Shown here piece after piece: positions 17,922 through 27,258 of a stretch of 39,455 nt of DNA (positions are counted from its first letter, which is position 1; every line of letters begins with the position of its first letter). Both the position numbers and the translations under genes were made by a program. This stretch comes from an uncultured Bacteroides sp. (GTDB lineage Bacteria; Bacteroidota; Bacteroidia; Bacteroidales; Bacteroidaceae). Where the stretch lies: NCBI GenBank assembly GCA_949296415.1, contig CASFQC010000024.1, forward strand, positions 1-39,455, in the 5' to 3' direction. The notes under the pieces were generated by a model. It was not told the origin of the DNA. It did no database searches and saw only the letters and a list, made by a program, of their open reading frames with translations.

Positions 17922-18353
17922 ATGTGGATACTTGTCCTATGTCTGATAGCCATAGCTGTAACGGCAGCCTGCGCCGAACTGCTTACCCGGAACAAAGGGG
18001 AGAAAGGGCAACCGGCCACCGGTTCCGAACTGCAACAGTCTGAGCCCGGCACCGGACAGGAGTGTTGCGGCCAACATGCCATATGCGAAAAAGAAAGCCT
18101 GCTGGCAGCCGTAAGCAGGAAAATAGAATACTATGACGATGAAGAGCTGGACCGCCTTCAGGGCATTCCGTCAGACAAATACACCCGGGAAGAAGAGGAA
18201 GAGTTCCGTAACGTGTTCTACACCATGCTGCCCGAAGATGTGGCCGGATGGATACGCAGCCTGCAACTGAGAGGGATAGCCCTGCCCGACAGTCTGAAAG
18301 ACGAAGTTCTGCTCATCGTCAGCGAACGCCGAACAGACCACCCCGTGACGTAA
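17922..18353 (+). CDS. Small membrane-anchored protein with a CCGxHxxCEK motif
   Basis: 143 residues. An N-terminal membrane segment (MWILVLCLIAIAVTAACAEL) is followed by a low-complexity linker and a conserved-looking ECCGQHAICEKESLLAA motif (Cys-Cys-x2-His-x2-Cys). An acidic helical C-terminal part follows (IEYYDDEELDRLQGI, then LPEDVAGWIRSLQLRGI). The CCxxHxxC cluster suggests metal or disulfide chemistry, which is inference. The start is fixed by the promoter just upstream. It precedes the metal-type ABC permease by 42 bp. Confidence 0.75.
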   Translation: MWILVLCLIAIAVTAACAELLTRNKGEKGQPATGSELQQSEPGTGQECCGQHAICEKESLLAAVSRKIEYYDDEELDRLQGIPSDKYTREEEEEFRNVFYTMLPEDVAGWIRSLQLRGIALPDSLKDEVLLIVSERRTDHPVT

Positions 18354-18395
18354 CGGACACAAAAAACAAAAACCTCAAACGACACGTACTGGATT

Positions 18396-19265
18396 ATGGA
18401 CAACATATTACAATATACATTCATGCAACACGCCCTGTTAGGCAGTCTGTTGGCCAGCATAGTATGCGGGATGGTGGGCACCTACATCGTGACCCGGAGA
18501 CTGGTATTCATCAGTGGCGGACTGACACACGCCTCTTTTGGCGGCATAGGCATAGGACTGTATGTAGGAGTCCCTCCTCTGCTGGCGGCCGCCCTGTTTG
18601 CAGTACTTTCGGCTTTCGGTGTGGAATGGCTGAGCAAGAGAAAAGACATGCGCGAAGACTCGGCCATCGCCGTATTCTGGACGCTCGGAATGGCATTGGG
18701 AGTCATGTTCTCTTTCCTGTCTCCGGCATTCGCACCCGACCTCTCCGCTTACCTCTTCGGGAACATACTGACCATCACCGCCACCGACCTATGGCTGTTG
18801 GGTTGTCTGGCCATAGTGCTGACCGCATTCTTCACCCTTTACCTCCGCCCGTTGGTCAGCGTGGCATTCGACCGCGAGTTTGCCCGATCGCAAGGCATCC
18901 CCGTGCATACATTCGAATACCTCATGATGATGTTCATCGCGCTGTCCATCGTAGCCTGTCTGCGCATGGTAGGCATCGTACTGGTCATTTCACTGCTCAC
19001 CATCCCGCAAACCACAGCCAATCTGTTCACCGGACGGTTCCGCAATGTCATATGGCTGTCCATGCTCATTGGCTACATCAGCTGTCTGGGAGGGCTGTAC
19101 CTATCCTTCCGACTGAACGTACCATCCGGAGCATCCATCATATTCTTTTCCATCCTGATATATACAGTCTGTAAGACAGTCAAAACCGTTTCCCTAAGAT
19201 GGGAACGGGGAAAAGGCCAACGTACGACAGCAGACGCAGCAAAAAGGACAACCACGTCTTGCTGA
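18396..19265 (+). CDS. Metal (zinc/manganese-type) ABC transporter permease, ABC-3 family
   Basis: 289 residues with about eight membrane segments. Family features include the N-terminal [27 protein letters not shown] (in parts), [25 protein letters not shown]-like [25 protein letters not shown] (the ATPase-contact loop) and [11 protein letters not shown]. It resembles ZnuB/MntB-type permeases that import divalent metals. No ATP-binding or solute-binding gene is adjacent, so its partners must be elsewhere. The basic, polar C-terminal tail ([17 protein letters not shown]) is long for the family. Confidence 0.87.
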   Translation: MDNILQYTFMQHALLGSLLASIVCGMVGTYIVTRRLVFISGGLTHASFGGIGIGLYVGVPPLLAAALFAVLSAFGVEWLSKRKDMREDSAIAVFWTLGMALGVMFSFLSPAFAPDLSAYLFGNILTITATDLWLLGCLAIVLTAFFTLYLRPLVSVAFDREFARSQGIPVHTFEYLMMMFIALSIVACLRMVGIVLVISLLTIPQTTANLFTGRFRNVIWLSMLIGYISCLGGLYLSFRLNVPSGASIIFFSILIYTVCKTVKTVSLRWERGKGQRTTADAAKRTTTSC

Positions 19266-19297
19266 TTTCCTTTGCTTACTCAAAACCAAATAAAGAT

Positions 19298-19723
19298 ATG
19301 GACATCAACATTCAAACATTAGACCAGATTAATGAAGCTGCCCGCCAGTTCATCCGGCACATGGGAGACAACACGGTCTTTGCCTTCTACGGAAAGATGG
19401 GAGCGGGAAAGACCACCTTTATCAAAGCCATATGCCAAGAGTTGGAAGTGGACGATATAATCACTTCGCCCACCTTCGCCATAGTAAACGAATATCGTTC
19501 AAATAAAGGAGGGGAACTTATCTATCACTTTGATTTCTACCGCATCAAGAAGCTGGAAGAAGTGTACGACATGGGATACGAGGACTATTTCTACAGTGGA
19601 GCACTCTGCTTCATTGAATGGCCCGAACTGATTGAAGAGCTTTTGCCCGGACAAGCCGTAAAGGTCACCATAGAAGAGGCCGAAGATGGAAGCCGGAAAG
19701 TGCATATGGAAGAGATGAACTAA
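19298..19723 (+). CDS. tsaE: tRNA threonylcarbamoyladenosine biosynthesis ATPase
   Basis: 141 residues from ATG 19298; longer readings would overlap the permease gene. The P-loop is [12 protein letters not shown] (about 28-39), followed by [20 protein letters not shown] and CFIEWPEL, all typical of TsaE (YjeE). With TsaB and TsaD it makes t6A at position 37 of ANN-decoding tRNAs. The gene follows the permease after 32 bp. Confidence 0.94.
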   Translation: MDINIQTLDQINEAARQFIRHMGDNTVFAFYGKMGAGKTTFIKAICQELEVDDIITSPTFAIVNEYRSNKGGELIYHFDFYRIKKLEEVYDMGYEDYFYSGALCFIEWPELIEELLPGQAVKVTIEEAEDGSRKVHMEEMN

Positions 19724-19733
19724 GCATGCCATA

Positions 19734-19955
19734 ATGAGCCAATACGTTGTACAAGGCATATTTGCCGTCACCGGACTAATAGCCCTGCTGGCAGCCATCC
19801 TCAATTGGGAATGGTTCTTCACCACACGCAACACACAATTCATTGTGCGCAATGTAGGCCGGCGTCAGGCCAGGTGGTTTTACGGAGTGCTGGGCATATT
19901 GCTCATAGCCACATCTGTATTCTTCTTATTCAATACTCCGCAACAGCACACATGA
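19734..19955 (+). CDS. Small two-helix membrane protein (Imm17-like)
   Basis: 73 residues with two membrane segments (about 7-27 and 48-68) joined by a short basic loop (RNTQFIVRNVGRRQARW). The length and layout fit the Imm17 family, named from polymorphic-toxin surveys. In this housekeeping setting an immunity role is not supported. It starts 10 bp after tsaE and is probably cotranscribed. Confidence 0.7.
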   Translation: MSQYVVQGIFAVTGLIALLAAILNWEWFFTTRNTQFIVRNVGRRQARWFYGVLGILLIATSVFFLFNTPQQHT

Positions 19956-19982
19956 CCGGAAACGTACAGAGTTGATATATAA

Positions 19983-20045
19983 GTAACGCACGAACCCGAC
20001 CAAAACAACATTCATTGTTTTTTATTGGTCCGGCTCATGCGTTAC
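19983..20045. terminator. Bidirectional terminator between convergent genes
   Basis: A long interrupted hairpin: GTAACGCA / TGCGTTAC at the base, GACCAA / TTGGTC in the middle and AACAA / TTGTT at the tip, with A- and T-rich runs. It serves the plus-strand tsaE run and the minus-strand gene ending at 20075. Confidence 0.75.
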
Positions 20046-20074
20046 AGGATACTTCCATGTCAAGCGGACTGTAC

Positions 20075-20410
20075 TCAGTCTCCGTTGTTCAGCGAGTCGG
20101 TGTATTCCATCTCCCCTTGTACGATAAAGAAAATGTCTTCCGGGTCATATTTCCCCATATTGTCTTTGACGGCTTCCTTCACAATGTAATCTACAATCTT
20201 GTCCAGGTCTATGTCAATGTATCCTTCTTCATCGGGCTGGGCATCAAGGATGCCACTCTGCGCATAATACTCGTTTATGAGATCAAGGAAATAATAGAAT
20301 TCGTCATCAGAAAACTTGTCTTTCAGTTCCTGAGGCAAATAATTCTTGATGAACGCAATGGTCAATTCGTCATCATAGTCTTCATTCAGAAATTCATCTT
20401 GTTGTGCCAT
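20075..20410 (-). CDS. Acidic hypothetical protein
   Basis: 111 residues starting MAQQDEFLNEDYDDEL; the longer upstream reading lacks protein character. It is strongly acidic and helical (ELTIAFIKNYLPQELKDKF, IDIDLDKIVDYIVKEAVKD), with no signal peptide or catalytic motif. I do not recognise the family by function. It is downstream of trxA on the same strand but separated by a trxA terminator, so it probably has its own promoter in the gap. Confidence 0.75.
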   Translation of the reverse strand: MAQQDEFLNEDYDDELTIAFIKNYLPQELKDKFSDDEFYYFLDLINEYYAQSGILDAQPDEEGYIDIDLDKIVDYIVKEAVKDNMGKYDPEDIFFIVQGEMEYTDSLNNGD

Positions 20411-20622
20411 AAAGCTTAAATTGATTAAGGGCTTGCCTGAATTGCCCTGCGACAGTTTGAGAAACCTTCTCCGGAAAAGTCTTTCCCATAGCAAGAGTGC
20501 GGCGGACTACAACGGCAGGACAAGAGCAAAACGGGAAGAACGGGAGGAAGACTCGGATATAGGACGGAAAATCCTTGGCAAGGGAACATCAGCACAGGCT
20601 CCAGAGATAATACGGATAAAAA

Positions 20623-20675
20623 GGCAGGCAGAACACTTCCTCTGGCCATTTCCACAGGATGCCATTCTCCCTGCC
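20623..20675 (-). terminator. Probable trxA terminator
   Basis: GGCAGGCAGAA (20623-20633) pairs with TTCTCCCTGCC (20665-20675) at 10 of 11 positions. On the minus strand the hairpin is followed by CTTTTTAT. Confidence 0.6.
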
Positions 20676-20703
20676 CGTTATGAAAAAGTAAGGAACAGTC
20701 TTT

Positions 20704-21021
20704 TTATTTCAGCACAGCTTCTATCTTGGCCTCAAAGGTACTCTTGGGAGCCGAACCTACATGCTTATCTACCAGCTGGCCGTTCTTGAAGAAGAGTACC
20801 GTGGGGATACTGCGGATGCCATACTCGGCTGGCAGGTCGCTGTTCTCATCTACATTGCATTTGCCAATCAATACCTTGCCTTCATAATCGGCCGCCAGTT
20901 CCTCTATTATGGGAGCCACCATTTTGCAAGGTCCGCACCAGGGGGCCCAAAAATCTACCACCAAAGGTTTTCCTTCCGACAGAAGATCTAGAAAATTGCT
21001 GTCTGTAATTGCTAAAGCCAT
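20704..21021 (-). CDS. trxA: Thioredoxin
   Basis: 105 residues, the usual thioredoxin length, with no signal peptide, so cytosolic. The active site is FWAPWCGPCK (Cys29, Cys32), and the cis-proline segment is GIRSIPTVLFFKNG. It reduces protein disulfides using thioredoxin reductase. It lies 89 bp downstream of dnaE on the same strand and has its own -7 box at the dnaE 3' end. Confidence 0.96.
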   Translation of the reverse strand: MALAITDSNFLDLLSEGKPLVVDFWAPWCGPCKMVAPIIEELAADYEGKVLIGKCNVDENSDLPAEYGIRSIPTVLFFKNGQLVDKHVGSAPKSTFEAKIEAVLK

Positions 21022-21101
21022 ATTCGTCTAAAGATTTAATTATGTTTATTGATAAAAAATTTGCCATGTACATGCCGCCGTCCCAACGGACGACAACGGC
21101 G

Positions 21102-21109
21102 CAAAGATA
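21102..21109 (-). promoter_or_regulatory. -7 box for trxA
   Basis: On the minus strand this reads TATCTTTG, a perfect TAnnTTTG, immediately after the dnaE stop codon. The matching -33 element is not evident. It implies a leader of roughly 75 nt. Confidence 0.6.
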
Positions 21110-21110
21110 G

Positions 21111-24100
21111 TCAATTAATTCTAAACTTAAGCTCCGGACGTCCTTTTAAATAGTCTACAAACTCACGTCCTACCGACAGTTTGAAAGGGCGCGACACCAG
21201 ATTGACTGTCTGCTTGGTTTCGGTGTCGTCCACTTTGAAGTACAACTCGGCGGTGCCGGGATGTTCCTTCACCATCTCGGCCAGGTCGGCCACCAGCTCT
21301 GTGTCAAGGGCATCCAGCGGAATGAGTATGGTTATCTTGCCCACCAGCCGTTCCTTCACGTCGGGCAAAAGGTCTATGGACACCACTTTCAGTTCGTACT
21401 CGCCGGGCTTCCACTGTTTGGGCTGGCAACGGGCTTTGATGTAAAGGAAGGTACGCTCGCCCAGATAACCTTGAAAGTTAACCCAGTCATTCCCGAAGAA
21501 AGGCAGTTCGGCCGAGCCGGAGTAGTCCTCTATCTTGGCTATGCCGTAAGGGTTTCCGTTCTTGCTTATGCCTTTGCGCAGCGAAGTCACTATGCCGCCC
21601 ATGGTAATGTCGCCACGGGTAGCCAGCGCCGCCTTGTCGTCAAGCTCGGCCATGCGGGTATTGCACACATGTTCCAGCACCACGGAATACTCGTCCAGCG
21701 GATGGGCCGACAGATATATGCCCACCAGCTCGCGCTCACGGTTCAGACGGTCCAAGTCACTCCAGCGTTCGGCCGGCAGGATTTCAGGTGTGGCCACCTC
21801 CACCACATTCTCCCCACCGAAAAGCGAATTGGTAGCAGTGGCCTTGTCGGCCTGATAGCGGTTGCCGTAACGCACCAGCGAGTCAAGGAAAGGTTCGTTC
21901 TTGCTGTTGACGGCAAAATATTGCTCGCGCTTCAGTTCGGGAAACCCGTCGAACCCTCCCGACAGCACCAGGCATTCCAGATTCTTCTTGTTGCATGCGG
22001 TAAGGTTGACACGCTGCACGAAGTCGAATATGCCCTTGTACAGTCCGTTCCTGCGGCGTTCCTCTATGATGCTCTGCACGGCGCTCTCTCCCACGCCTTT
22101 CACGGCACCCAGCCCAAAGCGTATGTTGCCTTCCTTGTTCACGGTGAATTTCAGGTTACTCTCGTTCACGTCAGGTCCCAGCACTTCTATACCCATGGCC
22201 TTGCACTCGTCCATCAGCTTGGTGATGTCGTTTATGTTGGACAAGCTCCGACTCATTACGGCGGCCATGTACTCGGCCGGATAGTTGGCCTTCAGGTAGG
22301 CGGTCTGATAGGCCACCCAGGAGTAACAGGTAGCGTGTGACTTGTTGAATGCGTAGGACGCGAATTTCTCCCAATCTGTCCATATCTTCTCCAGCACTTT
22401 GGGATCGTGTCCGTTCTTCTTTCCGCCTTCTATGAACTTGGGCTTCATGTGGTCCAGCTTGTCGCGCAGCTTCTTTCCCATGGCTTTGCGGAGGGCGTCG
22501 GACTCGCCTCGCGTAAAGTTGGCCAGCAGGCGCGACAGTAACATGACCTGTTCCTGATAGACGGTGATGCCGTAAGTGTCCTTCAGGTACTTCTCCATGA
22601 TAGGAATGTCATATTCTATGGGTTTCCGTCCCCACTTGCGGTCAATGAAGTCGGGTATGTAGTCCATAGGACCCGGACGATACAGGGCGTTCATGGCGAT
22701 GAGGTCTTCGAATGTACCGGGTTGCAGCTCGCGCAGGTATTTCTGCATGCCCGCCGACTCAAATTGGAAGGTGCCTATGGTCCGTCCCTCACAATAGAGC
22801 TTGTAGGTGGCGGGGTCGTCTATGGCTATATTGTCTATGTCCAGCTCTATGCCTTGGTGCAGACGTACGTTTTCCACGGCCTCCTTTATTATGGAGAGGG
22901 TTTTCAGTCCCAGAAAGTCCATCTTAATCAGTCCGGTCTCTTCGATGACCGAGCCTTCATACTGCGTCACCAGCATCTTCTCGCCGGTTTCCTTGTCATC
23001 GGCGGTACTCACAGGCACCCAGTCGGTGATGTCGTCGCGGCAGATGATGGTTCCGCAGGCATGCACGCCTGTGCCACGCACATTGCCCTCAAGCATCTTG
23101 GCATATTTTATGGTATCGCGCACCAGCGGGTCGGCCGAAACTTCGGCAGCCTGCAGTTCAGGCACGTAGTCTATGGCGTTCTTCAGGTTCAGCTTCTTGT
23201 CGGGTATGCGGTCGGGCACCAGTTTGGTCAGCCTGTCCGATTCCGACAGGGGCAGTTTTTCCACCCGGGCCACATCCTTTATGGCCATCTTGGCGGCCAT
23301 GGTACTATATGTAATAATGTGTGCCACCTTCTCCTGCCCGTACTTCTCGGTGACCCACCTCAGCACGTCGCCCCGGCCGTCGTCGTCAAAGTCCACGTCA
23401 ATATCAGGCAGCGAAATGCGGTCCGGATTCAGGAAACGCTCAAACAGCAGGTCGTACTGTATAGGGTCTATCTTGGTGATGCCCAGGCAATAGGCCACCG
23501 CCGAACCGGCCGCCGAGCCTCTTCCCGGCCCTACGGACACGCCCAGCTTGGTGCGTGCGGCGTTGATGAAGTCCTGCACGATGAGGAAGTATCCGGGGAA
23601 ACCCATGGTCTTCATGATGTACAGTTCGAAGACAAGGCGTTCTCTCACCTCCTCGCTCAGAGGGTCGCCATACAGGCGTCTGGCACCGTCGAAAGTCAGT
23701 TTGGCCAGATAGTCAGCTTCCAGCTTTATGCGATATAGCTTGTCATATCCGCCCAGCCGCTTTATCTTGGCATTGGCAGCCTCCTCGTCAAGCACCACCT
23801 TGCCGTTCTCGTCACAGGTGAACTCGTCGAAAAGGTCTTTCTCCGTATATTTTTTCCTGTATTCTTCCTCCGTGCCGAACTCTGGCGGGATGGCAAAGGT
23901 GGGCATGATGGGCGCATGGTCTATGGAGTAGAACTCCACCTTGTCAAGCACCTCCAGCGTGTTGGCCAGGGCCTCGGGCACGTCGGCAAACAGCTCGTTC
24001 ATCTCGGCACGGGTCTTCATCCACTCCTGTTTGGTGTAGAGCATGCGTGTGGGGTCGTCCAAATCCTTGCCCGTACTCAGACAGATAAGGCGGTCGTGGG

Positions 24101-24911
24101 CCTCGGCATTCTCCTCGTCCACAAAGTGCACGTCGTTGGTACACACCACCTTCACGTTGTATTTGCGCGCCAGTTCCAGCAGCTTCTCGTTGGCCTTCAC
24201 CTGTAGGGGATAGGTCTCGTGGTTGGCTTTGGGCACGGTGGCCTTGTGGCGTTGCAACTCCAGATAGTAGTCGTCGCCAAACAGGTTCTTGTACCATCTT
24301 ACGGCCTCCTCGGCCTCTTCCATCTGTCCGTTGAGCACCTTGCGGGGCACTTCTCCGGCCAGACAGGCTGAACATACGATAAGCCCCTCGTGATATTTCT
24401 CCAGTTCGTTCCGGTCTGTACGCGGACGCATATAGTAGCCTTTGGTCCAAGCTCTTGATACCAGCTTGATGAGGTTGTGGTATCCCGTCTCGTTCTTGGC
24501 CAGCACCACGAGGTGATACCCGCTCTGGTCGGGCTTGCCTTCTTTCTTGTCCATGGTCCGCCGGGCCACGTACATCTCGCAGCCTATGACGGGCTTGAAC
24601 AGCCTGCCTTCGGCCTCGGCCAGCTTGGCACGGCATGCGGCAATGGCGGTTTCCCTGTCGTCTCCGGCTGTCCCGTCGCTTTCCAGAGATGCCATCTGCT
24701 TCTTCAGCGCCTTAATCTCGTCGCGGGTGCCGCTGTTCTTCTTGTTCACATAGTTAACGAACTCTTTAATGCCGAACATATTGCCATGGTCGGTCACAGC
24801 GATGCCTTTCATGCCGTCCTGCATGGCCTTGTCCACCAGCCTGCTGACGCTGGCCTGGCCGTCCAGAAGCGAATATTGGGTATGAACGTGCAAATGAACA
24901 AAATCTTGCAT
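21111..24911 (-). CDS. dnaE: DNA polymerase III subunit alpha
   Basis: 1266 residues; the replicative polymerase catalytic subunit. It starts MQDFVHLHVHTQYSLLDG with the PHP-domain His motif (6-11). Longer readings to 25061 carry an unconvincing N-terminus and run into the promoter. Catalytic aspartates are in LPDIDVDFDDDGRGDVL. Other marks are VGPGRGSAAGSAVAYCLGI, GTGVHACGTII, MNALYRPGPMDYIP, SHATCYSWVAYQTAYLKANY and a C-terminal OB-fold (about 1010-1090, GGIVTSLRKGISKNGNPYG). It is complete and has a likely promoter upstream. Confidence 0.97.
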   Translation of the reverse strand: MQDFVHLHVHTQYSLLDGQASVSRLVDKAMQDGMKGIAVTDHGNMFGIKEFVNYVNKKNSGTRDEIKALKKQMASLESDGTAGDDRETAIAACRAKLAEAEGRLFKPVIGCEMYVARRTMDKKEGKPDQSGYHLVVLAKNETGYHNLIKLVSRAWTKGYYMRPRTDRNELEKYHEGLIVCSACLAGEVPRKVLNGQMEEAEEAVRWYKNLFGDDYYLELQRHKATVPKANHETYPLQVKANEKLLELARKYNVKVVCTNDVHFVDEENAEAHDRLICLSTGKDLDDPTRMLYTKQEWMKTRAEMNELFADVPEALANTLEVLDKVEFYSIDHAPIMPTFAIPPEFGTEEEYRKKYTEKDLFDEFTCDENGKVVLDEEAANAKIKRLGGYDKLYRIKLEADYLAKLTFDGARRLYGDPLSEEVRERLVFELYIMKTMGFPGYFLIVQDFINAARTKLGVSVGPGRGSAAGSAVAYCLGITKIDPIQYDLLFERFLNPDRISLPDIDVDFDDDGRGDVLRWVTEKYGQEKVAHIITYSTMAAKMAIKDVARVEKLPLSESDRLTKLVPDRIPDKKLNLKNAIDYVPELQAAEVSADPLVRDTIKYAKMLEGNVRGTGVHACGTIICRDDITDWVPVSTADDKETGEKMLVTQYEGSVIEETGLIKMDFLGLKTLSIIKEAVENVRLHQGIELDIDNIAIDDPATYKLYCEGRTIGTFQFESAGMQKYLRELQPGTFEDLIAMNALYRPGPMDYIPDFIDRKWGRKPIEYDIPIMEKYLKDTYGITVYQEQVMLLSRLLANFTRGESDALRKAMGKKLRDKLDHMKPKFIEGGKKNGHDPKVLEKIWTDWEKFASYAFNKSHATCYSWVAYQTAYLKANYPAEYMAAVMSRSLSNINDITKLMDECKAMGIEVLGPDVNESNLKFTVNKEGNIRFGLGAVKGVGESAVQSIIEERRRNGLYKGIFDFVQRVNLTACNKKNLECLVLSGGFDGFPELKREQYFAVNSKNEPFLDSLVRYGNRYQADKATATNSLFGGENVVEVATPEILPAERWSDLDRLNRERELVGIYLSAHPLDEYSVVLEHVCNTRMAELDDKAALATRGDITMGGIVTSLRKGISKNGNPYGIAKIEDYSGSAELPFFGNDWVNFQGYLGERTFLYIKARCQPKQWKPGEYELKVVSIDLLPDVKERLVGKITILIPLDALDTELVADLAEMVKEHPGTAELYFKVDDTETKQTVNLVSRPFKLSVGREFVDYLKGRPELKFRIN

Positions 24912-24944
24912 AACAAAAATCTGCCTAAGGGGAAAATGCGAGCA

Positions 24945-24975
24945 TAAAGGTACGGCCAAACCTCCACACGACAAA
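24945..24975 (-). promoter_or_regulatory. Probable dnaE promoter
   Basis: On the minus strand TTTG (24975-24972), a 19-bp spacer and TACCTTTA (24952-24945) form a near-consensus pair, with the last base of the -7 box off. It lies 34 bp before the ATG. Confidence 0.6.
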
Positions 24976-25113
24976 GCCACTAGCCGAAAAGTTTTCAACA
25001 GGGCACCGCCTCCGGCTGTGCGTTTCCGTCGGGAAGTCGGGTAATGCAATGCGTACAACATATGATTATCAATACATTACGACATATACGCCGTACCAAT
25101 AAAAAAGTCCGTT

Positions 25114-25201
25114 GGTGTGAGTCCGTCCACAGCCCGGTGTGAGTCCGTCCGTACCAAGCGGCGGACATATCCGCACCAAGCGGCGGACGGACTCACACCA
25201 G
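25114..25201. repeat. Array of four 22-bp tandem units
   Basis: Units start at 25114, 25136, 25158 and 25180. Units 1 and 2 begin GGTGTGAGTCCGTCC; units 3 and 4 begin GCGGCGGAC. The end of unit 4 (GGACGGACTCACACC, 25185-25199) is the exact reverse complement of the start of units 1 and 2, so the array can also fold as a hairpin. It lies between the divergent dnaE and psd promoters. Confidence 0.85.
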
Positions 25202-25310
25202 ACGGCTTAACCTATCCCAGCAGACCCCGACTCCGTCCCCCCGCTCCCGCCCCACGGCAACATCTTTTTACCGGCATTTGTACGACAAATTGCATTTCTC
25301 CGCTTTTTTT

Positions 25311-25342
25311 CTTGTACGGTTATCAAATTAAAACTATTTTTG
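25311..25342 (+). promoter_or_regulatory. Probable promoter of the psd-pssA operon
   Basis: CTTG at 25311-25314 (one base off TTTG), a 20-bp spacer and TATTTTTG at 25335-25342, 47 bp before the psd start. Confidence 0.65.
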
Positions 25343-25388
25343 CAATTAAAATAAAGTGAGAACAAGCAGAATACAGAAAACATATACA

Positions 25389-26075
25389 ATGGGTAAACTA
25401 AAAAAGCTGAAACAGATACGGATTCACCGCGAGGGCACCCATACCCTTATTGGAGGCTTTTTCCTGTTGCTGGCTGCCAACGCCGCCCTTTATTTCGGCA
25501 TAGCGTGCAAGATACCTTTTTATATAACGGCAGTAGCCAGCCTATCGGCATACGGCATTTTGGTCAATTTCTTCCGTTGTCCCATACGCCTGTTCGGCAA
25601 AGATACGGAAAAGATAGTGGTGGCACCTGCCGACGGTAAGGTGGTGGTAGTAGAGGAAGTGGAGGAGAATGAATACTTCCACGACCGCCGCATCATGATT
25701 TCCATATTCATGAGTCTGGTGAACGTACATGCCAACTGGTATCCGGTAGACGGCACCATAAAGAAGGTGGAACACCAGAACGGAAAATACCTAAAAGCCT
25801 GGCTGCCCAAAGCCAGCACCGACAACGAGCGCTCCACCATCATCATAGAGACTCCCGAAGGCACTGAAGTAATGGCACGCCAGATTGCCGGAGCCATGGC
25901 CCGCCGCATAGTGACCTATGCCGAAGAGGGCGAGGACTGCTACATTGACGAGCATATGGGTTTCATAAAGTTCGGGTCGCGTGTGGACGTGTTCCTTCCG
26001 ACAGACTCGGAAATCTTTGTCAAATTAGGACAGACTGCCACGGGCAACCAGACCGTGATAGCCAAATTAAAATAG
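25389..26075 (+). CDS. psd: Phosphatidylserine decarboxylase (short, PSD-A type)
   Basis: 228 residues from [10 protein letters not shown]. It converts phosphatidylserine to phosphatidylethanolamine. N-terminal membrane segments span about 20-62. The core has [31 protein letters not shown] and the self-cleavage site [11 protein letters not shown], where Gly196-Ser197 is processed to create the pyruvoyl group. The length matches the short bacterial class. The pssA gene follows after 10 bp, so the two steps of phosphatidylethanolamine synthesis are coupled in one operon. Confidence 0.95.
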   Translation: MGKLKKLKQIRIHREGTHTLIGGFFLLLAANAALYFGIACKIPFYITAVASLSAYGILVNFFRCPIRLFGKDTEKIVVAPADGKVVVVEEVEENEYFHDRRIMISIFMSLVNVHANWYPVDGTIKKVEHQNGKYLKAWLPKASTDNERSTIIIETPEGTEVMARQIAGAMARRIVTYAEEGEDCYIDEHMGFIKFGSRVDVFLPTDSEIFVKLGQTATGNQTVIAKLK

Positions 26076-26085
26076 ATACTGACTT

Positions 26086-26793
26086 ATGGCTAACCGCATC
26101 ACCCGACATATCCCCAACGCACTGACTTGTATGAATCTGTTTTCGGGAGGCATAGCGTGCGTCATGGCTTTCGGACAACACTACGGACTGGCTCTGGCGT
26201 TCATCATGGCAAGCGCAGTGTTTGACTTTCTTGACGGCTTCGCGGCCCGCGCGCTGAAAGCCTACTCGGTCATAGGCAAAGACCTTGACTCACTGGCCGA
26301 CGACATCAGTTTCGGACTGGCTCCGGCTGCTGTGGTATATTCATTGTTCACAGAAATGCACTATCCCGCCTACATGGAAGGGCTTGCAACCTATCTGCCC
26401 TACACAGCCTTCCTCATCGCCGTATTTTCCGGACTGAGACTGGCCAAGTTCAACAACGACACCCGGCAGACCACCTCGTTCATCGGTCTGCCCGTACCGG
26501 CCAACGCCTTGTTCTGGGGCGCGTTGGGAGCGGGCATGCACGGTGTGCTGACCGCTGACACGTTCCATCCGCTATACCTGCTCGTATTGGTATGCTTTTC
26601 CTCGTGGCTGCTTGTGTCGGAAATACCCATGTTCTCACTAAAATTCAAGAATTTCTCCTGGAAAGACAACAAGGTGAGCTTCATCTTCCTGCTGGTGTGC
26701 ATACCCTTGCTCGCGGTGTTCGGCATCAGCGGATTTGCCGTGGTCATACTGTGGTACATACTGCTGTCCCTGTGCACACAACACGACAAATAA
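26086..26793 (+). CDS. pssA: CDP-diacylglycerol-serine O-phosphatidyltransferase
   Basis: 235 residues, about seven to eight membrane segments. The CDP-alcohol phosphotransferase signature is DFLDGFAARALKAYSVIGKD followed by LDSLADD, giving DGx2ARx(8)Gx3Dx3D with all Asp residues present. It makes phosphatidylserine, the substrate of the psd product encoded just upstream. Confidence 0.94.
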   Translation: MANRITRHIPNALTCMNLFSGGIACVMAFGQHYGLALAFIMASAVFDFLDGFAARALKAYSVIGKDLDSLADDISFGLAPAAVVYSLFTEMHYPAYMEGLATYLPYTAFLIAVFSGLRLAKFNNDTRQTTSFIGLPVPANALFWGALGAGMHGVLTADTFHPLYLLVLVCFSSWLLVSEIPMFSLKFKNFSWKDNKVSFIFLLVCIPLLAVFGISGFAVVILWYILLSLCTQHDK

Positions 26794-26872
26794 GCGGTGC
26801 CGCCGACCCAGACACGGCGCCGCGCCACAGACACCGCCCAGGCACTGACCATTATTAAGGAAAATAATACAT

Positions 26873-27208
26873 ATGCTGCACATATTAGGAATTATTGCCA
26901 TCACCTTTCTCATCGCGCTCCTGATAGGGGCAAGCCTCATCTTGGGACTGCTGCGCCACCTCTTCGGGATGGGACGCAAGCGCAGAAGCAATACCCGCAC
27001 GGAAAACGGAGGCAGACACAACCCCTCGGACACCGGTGGAAAACATACTTACCGCTACCATGACGGACAATGGGTGAAACAGCACTCCACAGCACATACC
27101 GACGACGATGCCGTGACGCCCGAAGAAGGCGAACTGCACATCAACCCCAAAAAAGTTTTCGGCAAAGACGAAGGGGAGTACGTGGACTTTGAGGAAGTGA
27201 AAAGCTGA
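26873..27208 (+). CDS. DUF4834-family small membrane protein
   Basis: 111 residues. One N-terminal membrane helix (LGIIAITFLIALLIGASLILG) is followed by a basic stretch (GMGRKRRSN) and a hydrophilic tail with YRYHDGQWVKQ and the C-terminal NPKKVFGKDEGEYVDFEEVK. This layout fits the Bacteroidetes family DUF4834. The function is unknown. It lies 79 bp after pssA on the same strand and may link to lipid synthesis only by position. Confidence 0.8.
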   Translation: MLHILGIIAITFLIALLIGASLILGLLRHLFGMGRKRRSNTRTENGGRHNPSDTGGKHTYRYHDGQWVKQHSTAHTDDDAVTPEEGELHINPKKVFGKDEGEYVDFEEVKS

Positions 27209-27258
27209 GCGTCCGTCCTGTCCGGTTTCTTCCACCTTTCAGAGAAAGGTTTCCACCG

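Noticed and set aside
20411-20622. Possible small gene between trxA and the acidic protein gene
   Set aside because: The short open frames on both strands have no protein-like composition or plausible start.
24912-25061. Longer N-terminus for dnaE
   Set aside because: The extra 50 residues are Arg/Gly-rich and unlike DnaE. The family starts directly at the PHP domain, and the likely promoter lies within this stretch.
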